Shown: one piece after another, positions 35,239 to 43,374 of the stretch | Position numbering within the stretch: the stretch's first letter is position 1 | How the letters are laid out: each line of letters opens with the position of its first letter | Source: Pinirhizobacter sp036499745 | GTDB lineage: Bacteria; Pseudomonadota; Gammaproteobacteria; Xanthomonadales; Rhodanobacteraceae | DNA: 64,000 bases | Direction of reading: 5' to 3' | Assembly (NCBI RefSeq): GCF_036499745.1 | Contig: NZ_DASYDG010000057.1 | Coordinates: 62,001-126,000, forward strand | Notes under the pieces: generated by a model | Told to the model about the DNA's origin: nothing | Seen by the model: the letters and a program-made list of their open reading frames with translations, nothing else | Databases searched by the model: none | Made by a program: the position numbers and the translations under genes

Positions 35239-36885
35239 TCAGGCGCGCGGCTGCACCACGTGCGGGCCGTGGTCGCGTGCCTCAAGATGGGCCTCGGCGC
35301 GGGCCTGGTCCACACTGGGCGTGCGCCAGCCGGACTTCACTCCCCAGATGTAGAACACCAGCCCCACCAGCGCCACCACGATCAGGTCCACGCCATAGGA
35401 TAGATAGCCCATGCCGCCGAAGGTGGTGCTGCCTGCCCACGACAGCGCGGCAACGGAGGGCAGGTAGAAGATCAGCCACCAGGCGCCCTTCAGCTGACGG
35501 CCGAAGTCGTGCCAGCCTTGCTTGAACTGGTAGTACAGGTACACCGGCAGGGCCACCACCATCAGCAGGATGATTTCGCCCGTCAGCGGCCAGCGCGCCC
35601 AATACAGAAGCTCCGTGGCGAGGATGAAGGCGAGCCCCGCGACCACGGCAAGGCCCTTCAGGCGGAACGGACGCGCCATGTCCGGCGCCGTACGACGCAG
35701 AGTCATCGCGCTGACGGGGCCGGTGAGGTAGGAAATGATCGTCGCCACCGAGATCACCGCCGCCAGGGTTCCCCAGCCGCGGAACTTGAACAGGAACAGG
35801 AACGACACCGCAAGGTTCAGCCACATCGCCGGGCGCGGCACGCCCCACTTCGGATGCACGCGGCCAAGCACCTTCGGCAAGGTGCCGTTGCGCTCCATGC
35901 CGTAGAGCATGCGGGCGGTGGTGGCGGTGTAGGTGATGCCGGTGCCGCTGGGGCTGATGAACGCATCGGCGTAAAGCAACATGGCCAGCCAATGCAGGTT
36001 CACGATCACGGCAAGTTGCGCGAACGGCGAGCTGAAGTCGATGCCATTCCAGCCGGCCTTGGCCAGCAGTTCCTGTGGTACCGCACCGATATAGGCCACC
36101 TGCAGCAGTACATAGACGATCGTCGCAAGCGCGATCGAACCCAGCACGGCGAACGGAATGCTTCGTCCTGGATTGCGCGCTTCTCCCGCCAGGTTTACCG
36201 GGCTTTGGAAGCCGTTGAAGCTGAAGACGATGCCCGCCGTAGCGACCGCGGTGAGCACCGCTGCGAAGTCGATCGCGTGTTTTTCACCGTGGATACCGAC
36301 AGAGAAATTCTCCGAATGGAACCCGCTGGCGATCAGCGCTACGCCCGTGGCCGCGGGCACGACCAGTTTGAAAATGGTGATGGCGGTATTGGAGTGCGCG
36401 AACAGCTTTACGCTCCAGAAATTGACCAGGAAGTAGATCACCACCAGCACGGCGGCGATGCACAGGCCTATCTCGCTGAGCTCGCCATGGCCGCCGGGAA
36501 TGTGCACGTAGAGGTCTTTCGCCCACTGCCATTTCCACGAAGCCATGTACTGCACCGAGGCTTCCGCTTCCACCGGGATCACCGAGACGATGGCGATCCA
36601 GTTGGCCCACGCGCCGATGAAGCCCACCAGCGACCCGTGGGAATAGTGGCTATAGCGCACCATGCCGCCGGACTCGGGGAACATCGCGCCCAGTTCCGCA
36701 TAGGTAAGGGCGATGGTCATGATGATCGCCGCGCCCAGTACCCAGGCCCAGACCGCGCCGGGACCGGCCAGGCCCGCGGCCTTCCACGCCCCGAACAGCC
36801 AGCCTGAGCCGATGATCGAGCCCAGGCCCGTAAGCATCAGGGCGAAAGGGCCGACTTCGCGGCGGATTCCGGACGATTGGGACAT
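35239..36885 (-). CDS. APC-family amino acid permease
   Basis: Inner-membrane transporter of 548 residues with about twelve helices. It opens VGPFALMLTGLGSIIGSGWLFGAW, the APC signature near helix 1, and has FSFNGFQSPVNLAGEARNPGRSIPFAVLGS around helix 6 and a long C-terminus ending HGPHVVQPRA. The substrate is unknown; relatives include AspT/glutamate-gamma-aminobutyrate-type and YjeM-like permeases. A serine deaminase gene lies just upstream on the same strand, making serine or a related amino acid a fair guess. Confidence 0.88.
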   Translation of the reverse strand: MSQSSGIRREVGPFALMLTGLGSIIGSGWLFGAWKAAGLAGPGAVWAWVLGAAIIMTIALTYAELGAMFPESGGMVRYSHYSHGSLVGFIGAWANWIAIVSVIPVEAEASVQYMASWKWQWAKDLYVHIPGGHGELSEIGLCIAAVLVVIYFLVNFWSVKLFAHSNTAITIFKLVVPAATGVALIASGFHSENFSVGIHGEKHAIDFAAVLTAVATAGIVFSFNGFQSPVNLAGEARNPGRSIPFAVLGSIALATIVYVLLQVAYIGAVPQELLAKAGWNGIDFSSPFAQLAVIVNLHWLAMLLYADAFISPSGTGITYTATTARMLYGMERNGTLPKVLGRVHPKWGVPRPAMWLNLAVSFLFLFKFRGWGTLAAVISVATIISYLTGPVSAMTLRRTAPDMARPFRLKGLAVVAGLAFILATELLYWARWPLTGEIILLMVVALPVYLYYQFKQGWHDFGRQLKGAWWLIFYLPSVAALSWAGSTTFGGMGYLSYGVDLIVVALVGLVFYIWGVKSGWRTPSVDQARAEAHLEARDHGPHVVQPRA

Positions 36886-36968
36886 CGATGTTCCTTGCGG
36901 GGTGAACGCACAAGGCGGGGATAATGACAGGACCCGGCCCCGATGTCAGGGCCGGGCCGGGTAGGGCA

Positions 36969-38351
36969 TCAGCACTCGATGACGTTGACCGCCAGGCCGC
37001 CGCGCGAGGTTTCCTTGTATTTGTCCTTCATATCGCGGCCGGTGTCGCGCATGGTGGCGATCACCTTGTCCAGCGATACGCGATGCTTGCCGTCGCTCTT
37101 CAGGGCCATGCGGCTGGCGTTGATGGCCTTGACCGCGCCCATCGCATTGCGCTCGATGCAGGGAATTTGCACCAGGCCGCCGATCGGGTCGCAGGTGAGG
37201 CCCAGGTTGTGTTCCATGCCGATCTCGGCGGCGTTCTCGACCTGGAAGATGTTGCCGCCCAGCGCTGCGGTAAGGCCACCGGCCGCCATCGAGCAGGCCA
37301 CGCCCACTTCGCCCTGGCAGCCAACCTCGGCACCGGAAATCGAGGCATTTTCCTTGTAGAGAATACCGATGGCCCCGGCCGTCAGCAGGAAATTGAGCAC
37401 CCCGTCGGTGTCGTGGCTGGGACAGAAGCGGTCGTAGTAGTGCAATACCGCCGGCACGATGCCGGCCGCGCCATTGGTGGGCGCGGTGACCACGCGTCCA
37501 CCGGCGGCGTTTTCCTCGTTCACCGCCAGGGCATAGAGATTCACCCAGTCAAGGATGCTCAAGGGATCCTTGAGCGCAGCTTCCGGACGATCGCGCAGTT
37601 CCGCCGCCATGCGCGGCGCACGGCGCTCCACCTTCAGGCCACCGGGGAGCACGCCGGGCGAGCGAAGTCCGCGGTTGACGCAGTCCTGCATGGCCGTCCA
37701 CAACGTCAACAGGCCCTCGCGGATCTCCGCCTCGCTGCGCCAGATTTTCTCGTTGGCAAGCATAAGCTGGGCGATGGTGAGCTTGTTCGCCTCGCACAGG
37801 GCCAGCAGTTGATCGCCACTGGTAAACGGGTACGGCTGCTCGGAGGTATCGGCCACGATACGGTCTTCGGCCGCCTCGTCGTGGTTCACCACGAAGCCGC
37901 CCCCAACAGAGTAGTAATCGCGCGTGGCCACTTCGTTGCCCTCGGCGTCGTAGGCGCTGTAGCGCATGCCGTTGGTATGGAAGGGCAGCTTCTGGCGTTT
38001 GTTGAACACCAGGTCGGCTTTCTCGTCGAAGTCGATCTCGTGCCGCCCCAGTACACGGATGCGCTTTTCCTTGCGGATGCGGGCGAGCGTGGCATCGATC
38101 TGGTCGGGGTCGACCGAATCGGGCCATTGGCCTTCGATGCCCAGCAGCACTGCCTTGTCGGTGCCGTGGCCGCGGCCGGTCATGGCCAGCGATCCGTAGA
38201 GCTCGCAGCGCACGCGAGTGACGCGGTCGAGCACGCCCTTGCCGGCCAGCCAGTGCTCGCAAAAGCGCGCGGCGGCGCGCATGGGTCCGACGGTATGGGA
38301 CGAGGACGGCCCGATGCCGATCTTGAAGAGGTCGAAGACGCTGACTGCCAT
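36969..38351 (-). CDS. sdaA: L-serine ammonia-lyase (iron-sulfur)
   Basis: Deaminates L-serine to pyruvate. The 460-residue single-chain enzyme opens MAVSVFDLFKIGIGPSSSHTVGPM, the diagnostic SdaA start, and carries the cluster-binding cysteines in GVACSMAAGGL, GLTCDPIGG and VQIPCIERNA. The ATG at 38351 is fixed by homology; the sequence before it (CTCTCCCC) offers no ribosome site. It is divergent from the small glutaredoxin gene and lies 83 bases upstream of the permease. Confidence 0.96.
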   Translation of the reverse strand: MAVSVFDLFKIGIGPSSSHTVGPMRAAARFCEHWLAGKGVLDRVTRVRCELYGSLAMTGRGHGTDKAVLLGIEGQWPDSVDPDQIDATLARIRKEKRIRVLGRHEIDFDEKADLVFNKRQKLPFHTNGMRYSAYDAEGNEVATRDYYSVGGGFVVNHDEAAEDRIVADTSEQPYPFTSGDQLLALCEANKLTIAQLMLANEKIWRSEAEIREGLLTLWTAMQDCVNRGLRSPGVLPGGLKVERRAPRMAAELRDRPEAALKDPLSILDWVNLYALAVNEENAAGGRVVTAPTNGAAGIVPAVLHYYDRFCPSHDTDGVLNFLLTAGAIGILYKENASISGAEVGCQGEVGVACSMAAGGLTAALGGNIFQVENAAEIGMEHNLGLTCDPIGGLVQIPCIERNAMGAVKAINASRMALKSDGKHRVSLDKVIATMRDTGRDMKDKYKETSRGGLAVNVIEC

Positions 38352-38393
38352 GGGGAGAGCAACTGGGGCGGGGAAGAACGTTATTCTACGCGC

Positions 38394-38630
38394 ATGACAG
38401 ATTTCGTCCTCTACCAGCGGGATTACTGCAAGCTTTGTGACCAGGCCCTGGCCCTGATGGCGGCGGTAAAGGCGCCGGATTTCGACAGCGCCTGGGTGGA
38501 CGACGATCCCGTGCTTGAAGAGGCCTACGGCACCCGTGTGCCGGTATTGCGCGACCGCCGCGATGGCCGCGAGATGGACTGGCCCTTCGATGAATCGACG
38601 CTTCGCCATTTCCTGCACCAGGCGGATTAG
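38394..38630 (+). CDS. Glutaredoxin-family protein
   Basis: A 78-residue thioredoxin-fold protein (DUF836/glutaredoxin-like) starting MTDFVLYQRDYCKLCDQALA. The redox pair is Cys12 and Cys15 in YCKLC; RVPVL supplies the cis-proline loop. It is a single small gene divergent from sdaA with 42 bases between the starts, and it converges with the GTPase gene downstream. Confidence 0.9.
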   Translation: MTDFVLYQRDYCKLCDQALALMAAVKAPDFDSAWVDDDPVLEEAYGTRVPVLRDRRDGREMDWPFDESTLRHFLHQAD

Positions 38631-38642
38631 CCCGGAGCGGAC

Positions 38643-39992
38643 TTAAGGCAGGGCAGGGTCGCGGCGCAACCGGCGGAGGATTTCCTCGCGCGCCTCGCGC
38701 AGGATGGAGTCGCGGTCCAGGCCCGCCACTACCTCGGCCACGGCACGCTTGGGGCCATGCTCGCCCCAGGATTTTCCCGCCACCAGGTAGCGCTCGGCAG
38801 CGCGGCCGATCAACACCGTGGCGTACCACGCCAGTGCGCCCTGGGCCGCGCCGGTGACCACCACGGACAGCCCGCCGCTGAGACCCTTCAGCGCCGAGGC
38901 CGCCAGCTGCATGCCCCAGATCGCGCCCATCAGGGCAATCAGCTGCGCCGACACGGTAGCCACCAGTCGGCCGGATTCGGCCCGGGTGAGCGGCATGCCG
39001 TAGACACGCGAGAGCTGCACCACCATGGCCGCGTCCAGGCCCGCCGCGGCCAGAAGGTCGGCCACGGGGATCGGGTTCAGCGCCACCGCTACGCCCTTGG
39101 CCAGGCAGTACTGGCGGATCACCCGGCTGGCCAGCTGGCGACGGCTGATGGCGATGCGCTGGCCCACCTGGTCGGCCAGGCGGCCGGCAAACAGTCCGGC
39201 ATTGATCGCGTTCAGCGCCTTTCCATCGCGACGGGCGATATCAAGAAGGCGCGTGCGCAGGGTGTCCACGTCCGGTGACTGGGGCAGGTTCGATTCAAGG
39301 CCCGAAGCATCGATCACTCGCAGCGGCACGGGCAACGCGCAGACGGCAATGACATCTTCGGGCCGCACCAGGCCCGCCGTGCGGGAGCGCAGGTGTGCAA
39401 GCAACGCCTCGCGCTCGGTATCGGCATAACGGTCGGCCTTGTTCAGGGCCAGCAGCACGGGGCGCTGGGTGGCCGCCAGGGTGCGCAGCGCGTCGAGCTC
39501 GTCACGGGTAAGGTCGCCATCGGCCACATAAATCACCAGGTCGCTCACCTGGGCCACGTCCACCGCGAGCGCTTCACGCGCTTCGCCACCGAGTTCGTTG
39601 ATGCCCGGTGTGTCGATCAACACCAGGCCGCCGCTGGCGGCTTCGTCCAGCCGCGCAGGCTCAGCTTCTGTGGTGGTGCCATGGAGCACGCCCACCTCGA
39701 AGGCCTGGCGGCCCAGCAGGGCGTTGCCCAGCGCTGATTTTCCCGCCGAGACGCGGCCGAACACCGCCACGTGCAATTCATCGCGTTGCAGCTTGTCGAG
39801 CATGGTGGCGACGCGGGCGAAGTCCACGGCAAGCTCCTGCCGCACCGCGGGCGGCACGCTGGAGTCGTCGAGCAATTCCTGCAGCGAACGCGCCACACCG
39901 TGCCGCAGCGGCGTGGCGATTTCGCCAGGGGCATCGTCAACCGGCAGCGAAGCGCTTCGGCGCATGCGTTGCCAGAGCGAGCGCAGGTCCAT
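38643..39992 (-). CDS. Membrane-associated GTPase with DUF697-like C-terminus (A)
   Basis: A 449-residue GTPase: G1 GRVSAGKS (79-86), G3 DTPG (127-130) and G4 NKAD (184-187), followed by a helical, partly hydrophobic region (about 290-420) like DUF697/YcjF proteins. Function is unknown; relatives are linked to envelope stress. It is the last of five minus-strand genes (GTPase B, YceI, cytochrome b561, YceI, GTPase A), starting eight bases after the YceI stop, so probably in one operon. Confidence 0.85.
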   Translation of the reverse strand: MDLRSLWQRMRRSASLPVDDAPGEIATPLRHGVARSLQELLDDSSVPPAVRQELAVDFARVATMLDKLQRDELHVAVFGRVSAGKSALGNALLGRQAFEVGVLHGTTTEAEPARLDEAASGGLVLIDTPGINELGGEAREALAVDVAQVSDLVIYVADGDLTRDELDALRTLAATQRPVLLALNKADRYADTEREALLAHLRSRTAGLVRPEDVIAVCALPVPLRVIDASGLESNLPQSPDVDTLRTRLLDIARRDGKALNAINAGLFAGRLADQVGQRIAISRRQLASRVIRQYCLAKGVAVALNPIPVADLLAAAGLDAAMVVQLSRVYGMPLTRAESGRLVATVSAQLIALMGAIWGMQLAASALKGLSGGLSVVVTGAAQGALAWYATVLIGRAAERYLVAGKSWGEHGPKRAVAEVVAGLDRDSILREAREEILRRLRRDPALP

Positions 39993-40000
39993 CGATGCCT

Positions 40001-40552
40001 TTACTTCGGCTGCAGCAACAGGTGCGCGTTCACCTTCACCGCGTTGCCGATGGTCGAGGTGTCCTTGTACTCACCGCTGCCGACGCCGAAGTCCAGGCGG
40101 TTGACCACGGTGGCGACATCCAGCGAGGCGGCGCCCGAGCCGGGGGTGAAGGTGACCTTCAATTGCACGGGCTTGGTCACACCGTGCAGGGTGAGGCTGC
40201 CGTTGGCCACCACGCCGTTGCCGGCCTTGGCGAAGCCGGTGGTAACGAAGTGGGCCTGCGGGAATTTCGCCGTGTCGAAGAAATCGGCGCTGGGCAGCGC
40301 ATGGTCGCGATCGTTGTCACCGGTGGTGGCGCTGGCAAGGTCCACCGTCACGTCGAATTTCGATGCGGCGAGGTTTGCCGGGTCGTAGCTGATCGCGGCG
40401 TTGAACTTGTTGAAGCTGCCGTCGAAGGTGGCGCCCTGGAACGTACCGGTGAAGCCCAGCGTGCTGGCTGGCTGCACGGTGTAGTCAGCGGCGCCGGCTG
40501 TCATCGGCAGGATCAGGAAGGCAAGCCCGAGGGCAAGGGTGGTGCGGGTCAT
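40001..40552 (-). CDS. YceI-family periplasmic lipid-binding protein (2)
   Basis: A 183-residue secreted lipocalin-like protein (PF04264) thought to bind isoprenoid or fatty-acid chains. It has a signal peptide (1-21, ending AGA) and YceI features such as YTVQPASTLGFTGTFQGATFDGSF, DFFDTAKFPQAHFVTTG and LTLHGVTKPVQLKVTF. Its ATG overlaps the stop of the cytochrome b561 gene (ATGA). Confidence 0.93.
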   Translation of the reverse strand: MTRTTLALGLAFLILPMTAGAADYTVQPASTLGFTGTFQGATFDGSFNKFNAAISYDPANLAASKFDVTVDLASATTGDNDRDHALPSADFFDTAKFPQAHFVTTGFAKAGNGVVANGSLTLHGVTKPVQLKVTFTPGSGAASLDVATVVNRLDFGVGSGEYKDTSTIGNAVKVNAHLLLQPK

Positions 40553-41127
40553 GACGGGTCTCCTGGCGGGGGAACCTTGCGCGGGCGTCCGAACGGCAAC
40601 ATGCGCCGAAGGACGTTGTCACGCAGGACGAAATGGTGCCATAGCGCGGCGCCGACATGCGCGACGAGCACCAGCAACAGGAAGTAGAACAGGTATTCGT
40701 GAACGATGATCGCGACGTGCCTGACCTGGTCGTCCTTGGCCACCAGCGGCGGCAGGTTGAACAACTTGAACCATTGCAGTGGATACCCATGGGCTGAGTT
40801 GAACACCCAGCCAGACACTGGCATGGCCACGATCAACACGTAAAGCAGGCCATGCGTTACGTGGGCTGCCAGGCGTTGCCAGGCGGGGGCAGGTTCGTCC
40901 GGCGGACGCTGGTCGCCCATGCGCCAGGCCAGGCGCAGGAAGAACAGGGCCAGTACCGTCAGGCCGATCGACTTGTGCAGGGCGAAGGTGTTGATCTTCG
41001 CAAGCGAAGGCGCCAGGCCCGTCATCCAGAGGCCGAAAATACCGTTGCCGAGAATGGCCAGCGCCATCAGCCAATGGAAGAAGCGTGCACCGGTACCCCA
41101 GCGGGAATCATCACTGCGTAGTGCCAC
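40549..41127 (-). CDS. Cytochrome b561-family protein
   Basis: Inner-membrane di-haem b electron carrier of 192 residues with four helices. GTG at 41127 is the likely start, with AAGGAG seven bases before it; it reads VALRSDDSRWG and the gene overlaps the upstream YceI gene by 17 bases. Candidate haem histidines are in ARFFHWLMALAI, NTFALHKSIGL, AAHVTHGLLYV and AIIVHEYLFYF. YceI-cytochrome b561 pairs are common; the electron partner is not known. Confidence 0.92.
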   Translation of the reverse strand: MALRSDDSRWGTGARFFHWLMALAILGNGIFGLWMTGLAPSLAKINTFALHKSIGLTVLALFFLRLAWRMGDQRPPDEPAPAWQRLAAHVTHGLLYVLIVAMPVSGWVFNSAHGYPLQWFKLFNLPPLVAKDDQVRHVAIIVHEYLFYFLLLVLVAHVGAALWHHFVLRDNVLRRMLPFGRPRKVPPPGDPS

Positions 41128-41746
41128 GGTCGGGCTCCTTGGCTTCGGCGCCATCGCCGCGGATGGCTTCGATTTCAAGCCACACGGTGACCGGGCGGCC
41201 GATTGAATTGGGATTGGAGGTCATGCCGAAGAGCGTGCGGTCCAGGGTGAAATTCGCCGAGAAACCGGCCACGTCATGCATGCCATAGATGGTTCGCCCG
41301 TTGCGGTTCAGGCGAAAGGGGATGTCCACCGGTTGGCTCATCCCGCGCAAGGTGAGCTTGCCGTGCAACACGCCGGTGTCGTCACCGGTTTTTTCAACCG
41401 ATGTGCTGTCGAAGGTGGCGGTGGGGAAACGTGAAGCGGCAAAAAGATCATTGCCACGCACGGCTTCATTCCATTTCGCATCGCCCATGTCCACGCCGGC
41501 GGTATCGATAATGACGTGGGTGGAGGAATCGCCCCAGTTGGTTGCATCGAAGGAAAGGTTGCCCGATACGTGCAGCCGTCCGAACGAGCGCGAGAAGCCG
41601 TTGTGGTCGACGCTGAAAACCACCTGGCTGTGCACCGGGTCGTACTGGTATGCCACGGGTGCGGCGGCCGCCGTGCCTGCGCAGGCGAAAACCGCCACCG
41701 CCAGGGCGAGACGCAGAAGCGTGGTGCGGGGTTTCGAAGCGATCAT
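41111..41746 (-). CDS. YceI-family periplasmic lipid-binding protein (1)
   Basis: A 211-residue paralogue of the protein at 40001, with a signal peptide (about 1-28, ending GTAAAA). The YceI barrel shows YQYDPVHSQVVFSVDHNGFSRSFGRL, FAASRFPTATFDSTSV and LTLRGMSQPVDIPFRL. It heads the YceI-b561-YceI trio and overlaps the b561 gene by 17 bases. The two YceI proteins differ enough to have separate ligands or partners. Confidence 0.92.
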   Translation of the reverse strand: MIASKPRTTLLRLALAVAVFACAGTAAAAPVAYQYDPVHSQVVFSVDHNGFSRSFGRLHVSGNLSFDATNWGDSSTHVIIDTAGVDMGDAKWNEAVRGNDLFAASRFPTATFDSTSVEKTGDDTGVLHGKLTLRGMSQPVDIPFRLNRNGRTIYGMHDVAGFSANFTLDRTLFGMTSNPNSIGRPVTVWLEIEAIRGDGAEAKEPDRGTTQ

Positions 41747-41806
41747 GCCGCCCAGTGTGCCCTTGCTGCCCACCGCACCGCCACCCACCAGTTCATGAAC
41801 GCATTG

Positions 41807-43282
41807 TCATCCTGGCCGAACACTGCCGCCGGGGCCGGGCGATTCGCGCAGGGCCTCGGCCGCCATCGCGGCCAGCGCCTTGACGCGCTCGCCATTGCTG
41901 TCGGCCAGCCAGGCTTTTAGCCGTTCGTTGGCATCGTCGTGATCCAGTGCCTGCCGCTCCGCCAGCGAGGCCGATAGGGCCTTGCCCATGCTGTCGAAGA
42001 TCAGGGCATAGGCAAACGCGTGAAGCAGGCCGCCGCCCAGGGTACCCAGGCCCGGGAAGGCCTTGAGTGCGTTACCAGCTACCGCAAGCACGATGGACGA
42101 TCCCGAGCGCAGGGTCAGCCGCGCCTGGCGGATGAAGTCATCCACCTGCACGTCACTGGCGTTCACTCCGTAAAGGCTGGCCAGTGCCCGCACCATGCCG
42201 GTGGCGATCACGCCCTGGATCACCAGGTCGCTGCCCGGCGCCACCGCCGCCATCGCGCCGACCACGGCGCGACGGGCGTAGCGCGCCACGATCCGCGCGG
42301 CCTGGGCCTCGCGAGCGGCGGCTTCGGACTCCGCAAGGCGGGCATCGAGGGCGGCGAACACGGCTTTCTCGCGCGCCGGTTCCAGTGCCTGGGCGCCACG
42401 GCCGAGCAGGCGGTCAAGGGCACGGGCCAGTTCGCGCGTGTCCGGCAGCCGCGTGCGCTCGACGCGCTCGCGGCGACCGTCGGGCAGTTCGCGTACGAAT
42501 ACTTCCGTGCCACCGGCGATCGTCGGCAGCACCGTATCGGCGCTGTCGCGCAGTTGGCTGCGTAACCTGCCAAGCACGAGCTTCAGTTCCCCGGTGTTGC
42601 GTTCATCCGCCTTGTTCAGGGCGACCACCATGGGCTTGCCGAAGCCGGCCAGCCAGGCAACGTCGTTTGCCTGGGAGCGGGTGAGTTCGGCGGTGCATAC
42701 GTAGATCACGGCATGGGCGCGCAGGGCTTCCTCCCTGGCACTGGCTTCGAAGGCTTCGCCGCCGGCCTCGCGATTGCCCGGGACATCGGCCAGAACCCAT
42801 GCGATGCCATCGCGATCGCCCTGGTGCAGGCGGATGTCCCGTGTGGTGCCACCGGCGACGCCGGTAACGGAATCGGCACCGGGCACCAGCGCACGCACCA
42901 GGCTGGATTTGCCTACCGAGATATCGCCGAATACGGCAACGTGCACCCGGCCACCTTCGCGCCTGCGATCGAGCTCGGCCAGTTCCTCACGAGCCCCGGG
43001 CGCCGCCGCGCCACTGGATTCCAGTTCCTCGATGCGCGCCTGCAGGGCGGGCCGGTCGGGCACGATGCGCGATGGACGCGGACGCGCCGGTCGCCAAAGC
43101 CACCGTGCGGCGACGCCCGTGGCAGAGAGGCCCGCGATCAGCAGTACCCCGATCGCCCATTGCCAGGCTGTCGGCAACGCCGCCACTTCGCGTGCCAGGG
43201 TGATTGCGTGTGCCGCGATCAGCAGCACCAGCAGCACCATTGCCGCCACCGCCACGATGGCCAATAGCCGCCCTAGGCGCAT
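41807..43282 (-). CDS. Membrane GTPase with DUF697-like C-terminus (B)
   Basis: A 491-residue protein with two N-terminal membrane helices (about 5-27 and 38-60), a coiled region, then a GTPase domain: G1 GDISVGKS, a variant G3 ADVPG and G4 NKAD, ending in a hydrophobic DUF697-like segment (LTLRSGSSIVLAVAGNALKAFPGLG). It is distantly related to the GTPase at 38643, and the two bracket the YceI-b561-YceI genes in the same direction. Function is unknown. Confidence 0.82.
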   Translation of the reverse strand: MRLGRLLAIVAVAAMVLLVLLIAAHAITLAREVAALPTAWQWAIGVLLIAGLSATGVAARWLWRPARPRPSRIVPDRPALQARIEELESSGAAAPGAREELAELDRRREGGRVHVAVFGDISVGKSSLVRALVPGADSVTGVAGGTTRDIRLHQGDRDGIAWVLADVPGNREAGGEAFEASAREEALRAHAVIYVCTAELTRSQANDVAWLAGFGKPMVVALNKADERNTGELKLVLGRLRSQLRDSADTVLPTIAGGTEVFVRELPDGRRERVERTRLPDTRELARALDRLLGRGAQALEPAREKAVFAALDARLAESEAAAREAQAARIVARYARRAVVGAMAAVAPGSDLVIQGVIATGMVRALASLYGVNASDVQVDDFIRQARLTLRSGSSIVLAVAGNALKAFPGLGTLGGGLLHAFAYALIFDSMGKALSASLAERQALDHDDANERLKAWLADSNGERVKALAAMAAEALRESPGPGGSVRPG

Positions 43283-43374
43283 GGATCCGTGCCTGCATTC
43301 ATCGCGTACTGGGGAAAGGTTCGGTTCGCGTCCATCCAAAGCCGATGATAGTCTGAGCGCGGCGCCCAACGAAC

